A stretch of 64,000 bases of DNA from Tangfeifania diversioriginum (GCF_900141875.1 NZ_FQZE01000020.1:30959-94958), one strand, 5' to 3'; positions 19,801 to 28,136 are shown, counted from the first letter of the stretch. A program made the numbers and translations. The notes: generated by a model not told the origin, from the letters alone.

Positions 19801-21360
19801 CAGATTGGGCGACAAATTGGTTCCTTTCAGCAATTTAAGCACCAGTGTTTTAGGGGCGTCAACACCATCGGTGGAAAACTCCCCCACCTGAAAGTTCTTG
19901 CCGTTTGAAGTATAGCTGAAAGCTACCGCCAGTACTTCGTCAGCGTTAAGTGCCGTATTTAGTGAAATATATCCTAATCGCTCGTTTACAGTGTATTCCG
20001 ATTCGCTCAGTTTGCGCGCCTGTTCAATTTTTTCAAAATCCTGACCACCTACAAATGCGGGGCTGAACTGTGCCATTACTGAGGTAATGTCTTGTGTGTT
20101 ACGGATGTCGCTGTAGGTAGTGGTCATTTCGTAGTACAAACCGTTGGCATCGTTGAGCGGAAATATATTTTCAGGATAAGCAAGGCCGATATTTTCCTGA
20201 AATTCGGGTATTTCGTTGTAAATATGTTCGCCATGCTCGCCTAAGTCCTGAAACGCGAGGATATTTCGGGATTCAGAAAAATTATTTGATTTATTGGTGA
20301 CCCAAATTTCAATTTTGTTGATGTTGATGGGCGAAGTGGGGACCGCCGTGTTTTGCAGCCATTTGTCGTAGTTGTCGCGAAAATACTGCGACAGGAAAAA
20401 GTGTCTGTTGGCATCATAATCAGCTGCCGAAATTTCAAAGTTGGTGATTTGCGCTCCGCCCTCAGTTTCAATAGTTTTCGATTCTCCTTTATGTTGAGAG
20501 AAAAGCGTAGTGAGCGAGAGGCGGCCAAATTGCATTTCGGCTTTTACCCCAAACAGGTTGGAAGCGCCTGTTATCAGGGTTCCGCTGAGCGGTAGTGAAA
20601 CATTTCCGGCCGAGATACTTTTAATAATTTCATCTTCGTCGCCGGTGTATTCCAGGTTCATTTTGTTTTCGTAATCAAAAGTGGCCTCGGTGTTGTAATT
20701 CACCCGCATGTTCATTTTGGTACCAATCTGGCCCATCACGTTCATCTGAATTTTCTCGTCAAAATCGAAGGTGGGCACTTTTCTGAGTCGCTCCGGAATG
20801 GCGGGGTTTTCGGTGGCATTCATCTGGTACCCGAAGCTCACTTCCACATATCCCTGCGGTTGAATGTTGACTGTATTTCCACCAAAAACGCGGTTAAATG
20901 CTTCGCCGCCAATAGTGAGTTTTGGGATGAGGCCTCCCTGTTCATCCAGTTCATGTTGCCGGCTGCGTTGTTTCCAGTAGTTTTTAATGGATTTTTCAAA
21001 GTCGTAGTCGATGTATTCGTCAAGCGACATTGATTGCGGAAGCCTGTAGTTCAGGTTTCCAATTTTTTCATAAAATATGTATTCTCCTGTTTCGGGGTCG
21101 TATTCAATTTCAAAATTAATGTTGCTGGGTTTATTCAGGAATATTTTCGAGGTGTCTTGCGAAGGTTGTCCAAAAGCGGGCTGGTCGTTAAACGGAAAGG
21201 GCAGTGTGCCCGTGGTATCAATTTCAACGGTATCCTGCTGCAAAATAAGCGGAGCAGCACCAATTGCTGAATTGCCAGCACTACTAATTCCGGATGCTGC
21301 AAGCAGGGAGGTGAGCACGTATATGAAGCCTATTTTCCTGAAGATACGGGCGAATTTCAT
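13834..21360 (-). CDS. sprA: SprA/Sov, type IX secretion outer-membrane translocon
   Basis: 2508 aa, the typical size of SprA, the huge barrel through which type IX cargo crosses the outer membrane and which is also needed for gliding in gliding relatives. A signal peptide (IGFIYVLTSLLAASGISSAGN) is followed by repeated beta-rich domains, among them FGQPSQDTSKIFLNKPSNIN and FEIEYDPETGEYIFYEKIG, which is the SprA N-terminal motif and recurs in modified form. A Gln/Pro-rich patch (RQQQQPQPQQEQEQ) lies near residue 1950. The C-terminal residue pattern ending VSFRFTLAQ is barrel-like. It begins 7 nt after ruvA ends, a gene order also known in Flavobacterium. No other T9SS gene is in the window. 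Confidence 0.92.
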   Translation of the reverse strand: MKFARIFRKIGFIYVLTSLLAASGISSAGNSAIGAAPLILQQDTVEIDTTGTLPFPFNDQPAFGQPSQDTSKIFLNKPSNINFEIEYDPETGEYIFYEKIGNLNYRLPQSMSLDEYIDYDFEKSIKNYWKQRSRQHELDEQGGLIPKLTIGGEAFNRVFGGNTVNIQPQGYVEVSFGYQMNATENPAIPERLRKVPTFDFDEKIQMNVMGQIGTKMNMRVNYNTEATFDYENKMNLEYTGDEDEIIKSISAGNVSLPLSGTLITGASNLFGVKAEMQFGRLSLTTLFSQHKGESKTIETEGGAQITNFEISAADYDANRHFFLSQYFRDNYDKWLQNTAVPTSPININKIEIWVTNKSNNFSESRNILAFQDLGEHGEHIYNEIPEFQENIGLAYPENIFPLNDANGLYYEMTTTYSDIRNTQDITSVMAQFSPAFVGGQDFEKIEQARKLSESEYTVNERLGYISLNTALNADEVLAVAFSYTSNGKNFQVGEFSTDGVDAPKTLVLKLLKGTNLSPNLPTWDLMMKNIYNLDAYQLTSEDFILNIVYQNDSTGTNINYLPKGRLRGHILLEVMNLDKLNKQMDPYKDGMFDYIEGITVNSNRGRIIFPVVEPFGSHLADSIQDPALIEEYTFTSLYDSTRVFAEQDAEHNKFRITGSYKGASGSDIPLGTLNLTQGSVKVTAGGRELVENVDYTVDYTLGQVKIINEALLEAGTPIQVSTESEDLFTMQRKTLLGAHANYAFSDNFNIGATALYMQERPLTQKVDYGEDPISNLMVGVDGRWSTESMLLTKAVDALPFYSSNTPSSIDVEAEVAQLIPGHSSVIEKSGNAYIDDFEGTKTTINLKARQAWVMASTPQYQPEMFPEGNLTNSPEYGFNRANLAWYIIDPLFLRNNSLTPDHIRNDKEMQSNHLVREVFEKEIFPAKESPVGQPTNIPVLDLAFYPNERGPYNYDTQPTDYSSGINQDGTLKDPETRWGGIMREIQTSDFENSNIEFIEFWVMDPFVNDTAGTHQGGELYFNLGDISEDILKDSRKAFEQGLPTTELVTNVDSTAWGRVSTLQSLVNAFDNDPESRRYQDVGFDGLSSEEEQLFFGNYLDQLRDLVYDDVFEDFLNDPSGDDFHYYRGSDYDQQELGILERYKRFNGSENNSRTTEMSPESYPTAASSLPDIEDINGDNTLNENERYYQYKVNIRKEDMQLGENFITDIKESRVELKNGQVGDVKWYQFKIPVRDPDQVVGNIRDFKSIRFLRMFMRGFEQPVVLRFATLDLVRSDWRRYTREIGQDPDAFSPNAEFDVSAVNIEENGNREPVNYILPPGIDRVIDPANPQLRQLNEQSMVLKVTDLEQGDARAAYKSLYMDFRRYKRLKLEVHAEEMEEYPLNDDELHFFIRIGSDYNYNYYEYEVPLKLTPPGRYNDDIESDRYTVWPDANRLDIPLELFTNAKLERNAEVRRAGSTFGMQDIYETVHQGWNKNKNRVKIKGSPNLGNVQVVMMGIRNKKGQINTGPKAVEVWVNEMRLSDFDEDGGWAANARVTTRLADLGSVTVAGRTRSAGFGSISQNVNNRQLDDLNEIDIASSVDLGKFFPEKAGVRLPMYYGYSRSVSNPKYNPLEPDIELDKSLEHAENDNVRDSIKNMSQDLVTRKSLNFTNVKIEPQREQTKVRLWDPENFALSYSYNEIFRRNIDTEYNLDKTYRGMFSYNYSSRPEIVQPFNNIGLLQKGPLKLLGNFNFYPLPTQISFRTDLTRRYHEIKSRNVTNPEFILPATYEKDFLWNRFFDLRYDVTRSLKVDFSSRSTSRIDEPEGRINRDMDNYDMIKDSIMTNLWNLGRPTLYNHNVNVTYRLPINQIQFLNFLSSSVRYQGTYDWQAGPMTADTINLGNRIQNSRNIQLTGNANLQSLYNKVPYFQELDRKFRRTGRGRSSLNRRSGGSRTQSRQQQQPQPQQEQEQTYSSNVKLAEGETETVTHNLNTKKINVVATGVDGELIRGNTNIVDANTIEFTPLANADQAQIKVTGKPGDQTFLKDVLDLTTRMLIGVRTISVNYSINGGTVLPGYLPEPTAFGAGTYTPDRDLFNRRRNSSFAPGTPFLLGWQDYGFARRAAENGWITTDSTLNMPYMFTKNERFSIRATVEPLPDLRIDVTADRSFSKNISEFYNYNPETGDFSANSFTEKGNFSMSTLTWGTAFFAMGKGEVHQSETFEKFKDYRQIIARRLASQRDPNNGFGYDPSAVDPETGFPDGYGPNSVEVMVPAFLAAYQNKDPHDVSLGLFPSIKFIRPNWRIRYEGMVSQIPGLNKIMRSLNFTHSYRSSYNVGSFITNLNYEEQGDGFSYIRDIADNFIAPYDFNSVSITETFSPLINMDIMWNNDLTTRAEIKRSRNLTLSFANNQLTEVLSNEYTMGIGYRFTQMDLIIKTKNSQQAYSNDLNLRADLSYRKNKTVLRKIVEDDDQITAGQSAFTIKTTADYMLSDRFQLRVFFDKVMNNPFTSLSFPTSNTNIGVSFRFTLAQ

Positions 21361-21367
21361 TCCTTTT

Positions 21368-21949
21368 TTATAACCTTTTTAACGCTCTTTTAATCACACT
21401 TTCCACGGTTGCATCCGGATCTTCCCGAATAATTTTTGATACAACCTTTTCTGCATCTTTTTTGGCAAACCCCAGCATGACTAAAGCAGATAACGATTCT
21501 TTTTGGCTTGTATTGTCTGCTGAAATTAAAATTTGACCGGTTTCGGAAATTTTACCGAATTTATCTTTCAGGTCAATAATTATGCGCTGTGCGGTTTTGG
21601 CGCCAATCCCTTTCACTGCTTTTAAAACATCGGCATTTCCTGATGTTACTGCTGCCGATAATTCATCGGGGTTTAGCGACGAGAGCATCATAATGGCCGT
21701 GTTGGCACCAACTCCGTTTACCGAAATCAGGTTTCGGAAAATTTCGCGCTCCCGTTGTTCGGCAAACCCGTAAAGAATATGGGCATCTTCGCGAACTACC
21801 TGGTGGATGAACAGGCTGGCCTCTTTTTGGCCGTTTATTTTACTGTAAGTATTTAACGAAATATTGATGAAGTAGCCAACTCCTGCGGTTTCTACAACTA
21901 CACTTGCCGGATTCAGGGCCGTTATTGTTCCCCGGATAAATTCGTACAT
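21368..21949 (-). CDS. ruvA: Holliday junction DNA helicase subunit RuvA
   Basis: 193 aa; binds Holliday junctions as a tetramer and loads RuvB for branch migration. The N-terminal OB fold (MYEFIRGTITALNPASVVVE), the helix-hairpin-helix pairs (NLISVNGVGANTAIMML and LKAVKGIGAKTAQRIIIDLK) and the small C-terminal domain (ALVMLGFAKKDAEKVVSKII) are complete. It sits between pdxA and sprA with gaps of 12 and 7 nt, so the three are one operon. Confidence 0.93.
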   Translation of the reverse strand: MYEFIRGTITALNPASVVVETAGVGYFINISLNTYSKINGQKEASLFIHQVVREDAHILYGFAEQREREIFRNLISVNGVGANTAIMMLSSLNPDELSAAVTSGNADVLKAVKGIGAKTAQRIIIDLKDKFGKISETGQILISADNTSQKESLSALVMLGFAKKDAEKVVSKIIREDPDATVESVIKRALKRL

Positions 21950-21961
21950 GGGTCAAAGAGT

Positions 21962-23059
21962 TTAAAAGTTTTGATCGTTTTCCGCTTCAATATCAACACC
22001 TTCGTCTTCCTGGTTCGATGTGATATCGTATTTCTTTAAAGGATTTTTTGTGATTTCTTCGTGCATTTTCCTGTTTTTGTGAATATCGAGTGCCAGGTAA
22101 AGTGCCTGCCGGAAAGAGTCGGGTGAGGCTTTGTCTTCTCCTGCAAGCGAATAAGCCGTACCATGTGCCGGCGATGTGCGAATAAACGGCAGTCCGGCAG
22201 TGTAGTTCACACCTCTTTCAAACGAAGAGAGCTTGAAGGGGATGAGGCCCTGATCGTGGTACATGGCCAAAATGGCATCGAATTTTCTGTAGTCTTCAGC
22301 ACCAAAAAATCCATCGGCCGAATAAGGGCCAAGTGCAATTATGCCTTCTTTTTTGGCCTGAATAATGGCCGGTAAAATCACCTCGTTTTCTTCATTGCCC
22401 AGAAGTCCGTTGTCACCGGCATGCGGGTTCAGCCCGAAAACCGCAATGCGTGGCCGGGTGATGGCAAAATCTTGTTGTAATGCCCTGGAAATGATCCGGA
22501 TTTTTGAGAGGACCGCTTCTTTGGTAATATGGTCAGCTACTTCGGAAATGGGCAGGTGGGTGGTTACCAGGCCAATTTTCATGGTTTCGCTAACCATTAG
22601 CATCAGGTATTCTTTGGTGCCAAATTTTTGGGCAAGAAATTCGGTGTGCCCCGGGAACTTGAAATTTTCGCTCTGGATATTGTCTTTGTTGATTGGGGCG
22701 GTTACCAAAACGTCAATCAGTCCTTCTTTTAAATCGGAGGTGGCACGGTCGAGGGCCATAAAAGAGGCCTCGCCGGCAATTGGACTTGATTTCCCCAGTT
22801 CTACCCGCACATTGTCGTCGATGCAGTTTAACACATGCGCTTTGTTTGGCCCTGCTTCTGCAGGAGTGCGTACATGGTTTAAACTTAGATTGTTAATATT
22901 AAGTGCCTTGCGGTGATAGGCTGCTACTTTTGGCGACCCGTAAATAATTGGGGTGCACATTTCCAAAATACGCGAATCGAGCAGCGTTTTCATTATTACC
23001 TCGTAACTGATTCCGTTAATATCGCCTTGTGAAATTCCTACTTTTATTGTATTGCTCAT
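21962..23059 (-). CDS. pdxA: 4-Hydroxythreonine-4-phosphate dehydrogenase
   Basis: Oxidises 4-phosphohydroxythreonine in the DXP-dependent pyridoxal phosphate pathway; 365 aa. Metal and substrate residues occur in GHTEFLAQ, TTHLPISEV, GLNPHAGDNGLLGNEE and YHDQGLIPFK, and the C-terminal part carries TSPAHGTAYSLAG. A longer acidic tail (EDEGVDIEAENDQNF) follows the core. It is the first gene of pdxA-ruvA-sprA. Confidence 0.92.
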   Translation of the reverse strand: MSNTIKVGISQGDINGISYEVIMKTLLDSRILEMCTPIIYGSPKVAAYHRKALNINNLSLNHVRTPAEAGPNKAHVLNCIDDNVRVELGKSSPIAGEASFMALDRATSDLKEGLIDVLVTAPINKDNIQSENFKFPGHTEFLAQKFGTKEYLMLMVSETMKIGLVTTHLPISEVADHITKEAVLSKIRIISRALQQDFAITRPRIAVFGLNPHAGDNGLLGNEENEVILPAIIQAKKEGIIALGPYSADGFFGAEDYRKFDAILAMYHDQGLIPFKLSSFERGVNYTAGLPFIRTSPAHGTAYSLAGEDKASPDSFRQALYLALDIHKNRKMHEEITKNPLKKYDITSNQEDEGVDIEAENDQNF

Positions 23060-23118
23060 TATGCTGTATTCTATCGTGTTATAATTAAGTCTTTTAAAAG
23101 AACGACAAAGTTACGTTT

Positions 23119-24537
23119 TTAATTGAATTTTTTCAAAAAGTGACAGAGCAGGCGGGTGCCAAAATCATTGCCGCCTTCGGGACGGTAGGCAATTTTTTCG
23201 TGCAGATAGGCAACGCCTGCGGTGTCTAAGTGCAGCCATGGATAACCGGTGAAATGTTCGAGAAATTTCCCGGCGATGGAAGTCTGGCCTTCACGGGCGC
23301 CCAGGTTGTTTAAATCGGCGATGGATGATTTGAGCGGCTTGGCAAATTCTTCCCACAACGGCAGCTCAACAACCCTTTCAAACGTTTCTTCGCCCGAAAG
23401 TTGTAAGCGTTTTAGATTTTCGGGGCTGTTGCCCATGGCGAGTAGCGCATGGGGTCCGGTAATCAGTTCGGCCGAACCCGTTAGTGTTGCCACATCGATA
23501 ACCAGTTTCGGGTTGAATTTTTTGGCATAGCTCAGCGCATCGGTCAGCAGGAGGCGGCCTTCGGCATCAGTGTTTTTAATTTCCACGGTGGTGCCGTCGT
23601 ACATGGTAACTACATCGCCCGGCACGTAAGCGTTTCCGTCGGGGCGGTTGTCGGTGGCCGGTATTAAACCAATTACATGAACGGGCAGATTGTTTTTTGC
23701 AACAGCGTAAAGTGTAGCAGCAACAACGGCGCCTCCGCCCATGTCACTTTTCATGTAGTCCATTGATTTTGCAGTGGGTTTGAGGCTCAGTCCGCCGGTG
23801 TCGTACACCACACCTTTTCCTACCAAAATAACCGGTTGCTTGTTTTTTGCATTTTGGGGTTTCCATTCAAGAATGTTGAAAGTTGGCGGATCGATGCTTC
23901 CCTTGTTCACGGCCAGCAGGCCGCCCATTCGCAGCGCTTCGATTTTTTTCCGGTTTAAAATTTCAACCTGAAAACCGGCCTCTTTTCCCAGCTTGGCAAT
24001 TTCTTCCGAAAAACGTTCAGCGGTGAGGTACGAGAGCGGTTCGTTAATCAAATTGCGGGCGTGAAATGCGGCTTCGGTAATGGTTTTCAGTTCGTCGATT
24101 TGTTCTGCTGAAACGGCATCGTCTGCCACCAAAATTTCTTTCAGGACACGTTCTTCTTTTTTCTTCTTGTATTTTGAAAAAGAATAGCCAGCCAAAAGCA
24201 ATCCTTCGAGAAACGGAAGCGTGAGGTTTTTTTCACTAAAACGGGCAAGCTGAACAGTTTTTATGTTTTCATTTTTGAGGATATCGTAAAAAGCGGCGCC
24301 TGCTTTGCGGGCACTTTCTGCCTGGCTGTTTCCGTCTTCTTTTTTTGTTTGGTGGAAAAAGAAAATATGCGGCAACTTAAAAACGGTGCATTCGTTTTTA
24401 TCTTTTAATTTTTTGGCAGCGTATTTTTTTTCACGCTCTGAAAACGAAGGAGATGAAATTTGTCCCGGTTTGTCAATTATAACAGCAGCTGAGCAGTTTT
24501 CTTTCTGTTGGGATATCTTTGAAATTTTTGGTAACAT
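23119..24537 (-). CDS. Leucyl aminopeptidase family protein (M17)
   Basis: 472 aa cytosolic dizinc aminopeptidase. The C-terminal catalytic domain holds GKGVVYDTGGLSLKP, MDYMKSDMGGGA and the family signature NTDAEGRLLLTDAL, with metal ligands Lys, Asp and Glu all present. The N-terminal domain is divergent, as usual for Bacteroidota members. It lies 59 nt upstream of pdxA in the same direction, so it may be in the same transcript. Its exact peptide preference cannot be read. Confidence 0.88.
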   Translation of the reverse strand: MLPKISKISQQKENCSAAVIIDKPGQISSPSFSEREKKYAAKKLKDKNECTVFKLPHIFFFHQTKKEDGNSQAESARKAGAAFYDILKNENIKTVQLARFSEKNLTLPFLEGLLLAGYSFSKYKKKKEERVLKEILVADDAVSAEQIDELKTITEAAFHARNLINEPLSYLTAERFSEEIAKLGKEAGFQVEILNRKKIEALRMGGLLAVNKGSIDPPTFNILEWKPQNAKNKQPVILVGKGVVYDTGGLSLKPTAKSMDYMKSDMGGGAVVAATLYAVAKNNLPVHVIGLIPATDNRPDGNAYVPGDVVTMYDGTTVEIKNTDAEGRLLLTDALSYAKKFNPKLVIDVATLTGSAELITGPHALLAMGNSPENLKRLQLSGEETFERVVELPLWEEFAKPLKSSIADLNNLGAREGQTSIAGKFLEHFTGYPWLHLDTAGVAYLHEKIAYRPEGGNDFGTRLLCHFLKKFN

Positions 24538-24737
24538 ACAATATAATTTTTGCCAAATTTAACAGAATTTAAATTGTTACAGGTGTGTTGGCTTGTTGGT
24601 GTGCGTGGTTAGCAACAGAAATTAAGCAATTTATTATTTCCTGATTCTTTTCTATTTGTTGGAATAAATTGAGAGCGTACTTTTCATCGTTTGAAATTCC
24701 TCTTCTAAATTAATTTGACAATTTGTCGAAATCAGTT

Positions 24738-26366
24738 TCAAATTGTTTTTAACCCCAACTCTTTCAGGAATTCATTGTGTTTGTCCGTATTGGTTTTAAT
24801 TCTTTCATTTATTGAAGTCAGGTTTGCATTAACTTTATCCAGGTCAATTTGTACTTCATCTTCCGCGGTACTTACATACCTCGAAATGTTCAGATTGTGA
24901 CCGTTCTTTTCAATTTCGTCCATTGAGACTTTTCTTGAAAAGCGTTCGGTTTCTTCCCTGTATTTATAGGTCTCAACAATGTTTTTAATATGTTTTTTGC
25001 CCAGGCTGTTCTGACGTTTTCCGTTTTCATACTGCTCACTGGCATTGATAAATAAAACATCGTCTTGTTTTTTACATTTCTTCAGTACAAGTATGCAAAC
25101 CGGTATTCCAGTGGAATAGAATAATTTTGACGGCAATCCGATAACCGTATCAATGTTGTTATCTTTTAAAAGTTTGGTGCGGATTCGTTCTTCTGCACCG
25201 CCACGAAATAAAACTCCGTGAGGCAGTATGATTGCCATTGTACCATCTTCACTTAAAAAATGAAAACCGTGTAACAGGAACGCAAAATCGGCAGCTGATT
25301 TGGGTGCAAGTCCATAACTTTTGAAACGAAAATCTTCTGCTAAAGTATCGTTGGGTTCCCAACGTAAACTGAACGGTGGATTGGCTACTATTGCATCGAA
25401 CTCCATTTTCTTAGCCGGATTCATTTCGTTGAGCAGTTCCCATTGGTTGAGCAGTGTATCTCCATGAAATATATCAAATTCGGCATCTTTCATTCCATGC
25501 AAAAGCATGTTCATCCGGGCAAGGTTGTAGGTAGTAATGTTCTTTTCCTGCCCATAAATTTTGCCGATACTGCCGTCATTTTCTTTGATGCGTTTCCTTA
25601 CATTCAACAATAAAGAACCCGAACCACAGGCAAAATCCAATACATTATCCAATTTGTTTTTCTTTCCTGTACTTGGGTCCTGACTGTCCAATGTAACGAT
25701 TTCTGAAAGAATGGTAGATATTTGCTGGGGTGTATAAAATTCACCTGCTTTTTTACCCGAACCTGCGGCAAACTGACCAATCAGATATTCGTAGGCATCA
25801 CCAAGTGTATCGGTATCGGTGGAAAAATCTGCGATACCTTCTGCGATTTTTTGAATGATGGTGCAAAGTTTTTTGTTGCGGTCGGTGGGTGTTTTTCCCA
25901 GTTTTTCAGAATTCAGGTTAATTTCCGAAAATAAGCCCTGGAAAGAGTTGGCAAAGGATTCATTTTCGATGTATTTAAACCCTTTCTCCAGTGTTCTAAG
26001 CAAATCGCCATCCTGAGTGCGGGCAAGCTCGGTGATATTATTCCACAAGAATTCCGGCTTAATCACATAATGCACTTTTCTGCGCATTTGCTTTTCAAAA
26101 TCCACCACATCATCCGGGTTTTCTTTATACCATTTTTCTAAGGGTGGTTTTACCCTGAGCTTCGACATCTCATCCGGAGGCGTGTCGCTCGGGTAATCTC
26201 TGCCCAATTCCTTTTTTGCAGATTCTTCGTAATTGGTCGATAAATATTTTAGAAAAAGAAACGAAAGCATATAATCGCGAAAATCATCCGCATTCATTGC
26301 TCCACGCAGTTGGTCTGCTATATTCCAAAGGGTTTTACCCAGTTGTTGCTGTTCTTTTTGTGTCAT
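24738..26366 (-). CDS. hsdM: Type I restriction-modification methyltransferase subunit (system 1)
   Basis: 542 aa N6-adenine methyltransferase; forms the M2S core with HsdS. SAM motif LDFACGSGSLL and catalytic NPPFSLRW are intact; the N-terminal HsdM_N region (LGKTLWNIADQLRGAMNADDF) is present. The ATG overlaps the GxxExxY gene stop as ATGA, and TTCAGACAA stands directly before the start. It is the last gene of the operon read from hsdR at 33.2 kb; hsdR-first order with hsdM last is unusual but the reading direction is the same for all. Confidence 0.92.
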   Translation of the reverse strand: MTQKEQQQLGKTLWNIADQLRGAMNADDFRDYMLSFLFLKYLSTNYEESAKKELGRDYPSDTPPDEMSKLRVKPPLEKWYKENPDDVVDFEKQMRRKVHYVIKPEFLWNNITELARTQDGDLLRTLEKGFKYIENESFANSFQGLFSEINLNSEKLGKTPTDRNKKLCTIIQKIAEGIADFSTDTDTLGDAYEYLIGQFAAGSGKKAGEFYTPQQISTILSEIVTLDSQDPSTGKKNKLDNVLDFACGSGSLLLNVRKRIKENDGSIGKIYGQEKNITTYNLARMNMLLHGMKDAEFDIFHGDTLLNQWELLNEMNPAKKMEFDAIVANPPFSLRWEPNDTLAEDFRFKSYGLAPKSAADFAFLLHGFHFLSEDGTMAIILPHGVLFRGGAEERIRTKLLKDNNIDTVIGLPSKLFYSTGIPVCILVLKKCKKQDDVLFINASEQYENGKRQNSLGKKHIKNIVETYKYREETERFSRKVSMDEIEKNGHNLNISRYVSTAEDEVQIDLDKVNANLTSINERIKTNTDKHNEFLKELGLKTI

Positions 26367-26803
26367 TTGTCTGAACCTTGATTTTTCATGATTTCCGGAT
26401 TGCCTTGATTTTGTTGTTTGAACTTTTTGTTCTGAACTCTTTTAAATTCTAAACTTTTCGCCCCAAAATTTATCAGAAGACCAATTTCGAGATCATAAGC
26501 TTCGAGGTAGTTTATTGCCTGGGCAAGATGTACATCCTCCATTTTAATAATTGCTTTTAGTTCTAATGAAACAATGCCCTCTACTAAAAAATCAACCCGC
26601 CTTGTACCTATTTGCTGGTTTTTGTAATATATCGGCATTTCGTGTTCACGGCTAAAACTGATACCTTCGTATGACATTTCTATTTCCATTGCCCGTTGAT
26701 AAATTACTTCCTGAAACCCATTGCCCAGGGCTGCATGTACCTTCATTGCACAGCCAATAATTTTGGCTGTTAAATCAGAATATTTATACTCATTATTAAT
26801 CAT
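26363..26803 (-). CDS. GxxExxY protein (PD-(D/E)XK nuclease-like), copy 1
   Basis: 146 aa. GNGFQEVIYQRAM is the family motif and RRVDFLVEGIVSLELKA the PD-(D/E)XK core (Asp, then E-x-K), so a nuclease fold is likely; activity is unproven for the family. The C-terminal residues QGNPEIMKNQGSDK are encoded by the bounding repeat, because the stop overlaps the hsdM start. The gene lies inside an element bordered by GTCTGAAC and GTTCAGAC at the hsdS/hsdM junction. Confidence 0.8.
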   Translation of the reverse strand: MINNEYKYSDLTAKIIGCAMKVHAALGNGFQEVIYQRAMEIEMSYEGISFSREHEMPIYYKNQQIGTRRVDFLVEGIVSLELKAIIKMEDVHLAQAINYLEAYDLEIGLLINFGAKSLEFKRVQNKKFKQQNQGNPEIMKNQGSDK

Positions 26804-26840
26804 AGTTAATCATTTAATCATTCAAATCATAGTTCAGACA
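26366..26840 (-). mobile_element. GxxExxY element E1 at the hsdS-hsdM junction
   Basis: On the minus strand the unit opens with TGTCTGAACTATGATTTGAA and closes with ATCAAGGTTCAGACAA just before the hsdM ATG; the ends are inverted copies (GTCTGAAC/GTTCAGAC). It contains GxxExxY copy 1. The left end supplies the last codons and stop of hsdS (MSEL, stop). No target duplication is evident. Transposition as such is inference. Confidence 0.55.
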
Positions 26841-28035
26841 TTTTTGGAAACAAGCCCTGCATCAACCCTTTTTTATGCTGTTGCAATTGCTCAATTTTTT
26901 CTGCCTGTGCTGTGATTAACTCATCCAGAGCTGAAAGACAGGAGGCGATTTTTTGTTGTTCCTCTGGTTTCTTAGGGAGCTGTATGGGAATAATATCCAA
27001 CTTCCCTCTATTGAGTTTTGGTTGAGCCATTCCAGTTAAGAAATCCTCAATGTTCTTTGAGTTTAAATATTTTTCCACAAGAACTTGAGTATACCAATTT
27101 TTAAATTTCAAAACATGAGCGTGGTTATTTACCCATGTTTTACCAGAAATTGAAAAAGCAATTGGATAGACTCGTGCTATTAAATTTGCTCCATCTTCAG
27201 AAATGAGTAAAAGTTCTTCATCAAAAATGTAATCTTTTACATAATCAATTATACCAGACGCACCATAGTATGGGACATCTCCTTTCTCTCTTTTATTACT
27301 TGTAATTGGAACTCTTCTTGAATCTAAATTTTCTGCAATTTTTCCAAGTTCAAATTCCACCCACTCCCCATAATTTTCAAACTCCGGAAAACGATAATTG
27401 GGAACTTTCTGTCCTTCTTGTGGAAAAAGGTTTTGCATCAGGCCTTTCTTGTGGTATTTGAGGGCTTGCAGCTTATCGTTGTGGGCGGCTATCAGCTCAT
27501 CTAAAGAAGAAAGGCAGGAGGCTATTCTTTGTTGTTCTGATTTGTTCTCGGGGAAAATGATTTTAATATTTTTCAAATCAGAGTTATATAGCCTTTTGAT
27601 TACTCCACCATCTGAAGTTTGCCAATTTATCATTAAATAGCAATAGAATAAAAAGCCGTTTGATACCTGCTCTTCATTATGACCAAGCCAAACAATATTG
27701 GAATCCTGATAATATGCAGGAGTTCCGTCATAAATAACTAATCTTCCAATTGTGCCAGACGCAGAAATTAGGATATCACCATTATTAGGGAAGTTGTATT
27801 TGTTTTTATATTCATTGTACAAGTCAACAGGGATATAGGAATCTGCTTGCTTACCAAATGTGCCAATTTTATAAAATGGAATACCATTTTCTGGATTAGA
27901 AGTAGTTTGTTCTTTAAAAATTCTTTTACACATCAAAGGTTCACCAATATCACCGAGTTTTTTCTTCACCCACTCCACATCCTTCACAAACTCAGGGAAA
28001 CGCAATTCCGGTATTATTTTATTCTCTTTACTCAT
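26827..28035 (-). CDS. hsdS: Type I restriction-modification specificity subunit (system 1)
   Basis: 402 aa from the ATG at 28035 (MSKENKIIPELRFPEF), chosen over a start four codons upstream because TTCAGACAA precedes it as in hsdM. Two target-recognition domains alternate with two conserved helices: EQQRIASCLSSLDELIAAHN and EQQKIASCLSALDELITAQA, each followed by HKKGLMQxLFP. This gives the bipartite DNA target. The last four residues, MSEL, come from element E1. Confidence 0.9.
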   Translation of the reverse strand: MSKENKIIPELRFPEFVKDVEWVKKKLGDIGEPLMCKRIFKEQTTSNPENGIPFYKIGTFGKQADSYIPVDLYNEYKNKYNFPNNGDILISASGTIGRLVIYDGTPAYYQDSNIVWLGHNEEQVSNGFLFYCYLMINWQTSDGGVIKRLYNSDLKNIKIIFPENKSEQQRIASCLSSLDELIAAHNDKLQALKYHKKGLMQNLFPQEGQKVPNYRFPEFENYGEWVEFELGKIAENLDSRRVPITSNKREKGDVPYYGASGIIDYVKDYIFDEELLLISEDGANLIARVYPIAFSISGKTWVNNHAHVLKFKNWYTQVLVEKYLNSKNIEDFLTGMAQPKLNRGKLDIIPIQLPKKPEEQQKIASCLSALDELITAQAEKIEQLQQHKKGLMQGLFPKMSEL

Positions 28036-28136
28036 TTGTCTGAACATTGATTTCTTTGATTTGTGTGATGATGTGATTTCATTCCTTTACCTTAATCATA
28101 GTTTTTCATTTAATCATCCGAATCATAGTTCAGACT
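28036..28136 (-). mobile_element. Element E2: empty repeat unit between ORF6N gene and hsdS
   Basis: About 100 bases opening with AGTCTGAACTATGATTCGGA and closing with AATCAATGTTCAGACAA, thus bounded exactly like E1 but without a gene. The interior is a low-complexity ATGATTAAATGA-type sequence. The left end gives the ORF6N gene its last codon and stop (GTC TGA). Confidence 0.55.

Noticed and set aside
24538..24737. Possible gene remnant between the aminopeptidase and hsdM (frame with YALNLFQQIEKNQEIINCLI)
   Set aside because: Too short, no start codon, no family recognised; left as an unexplained A/T-rich gap.
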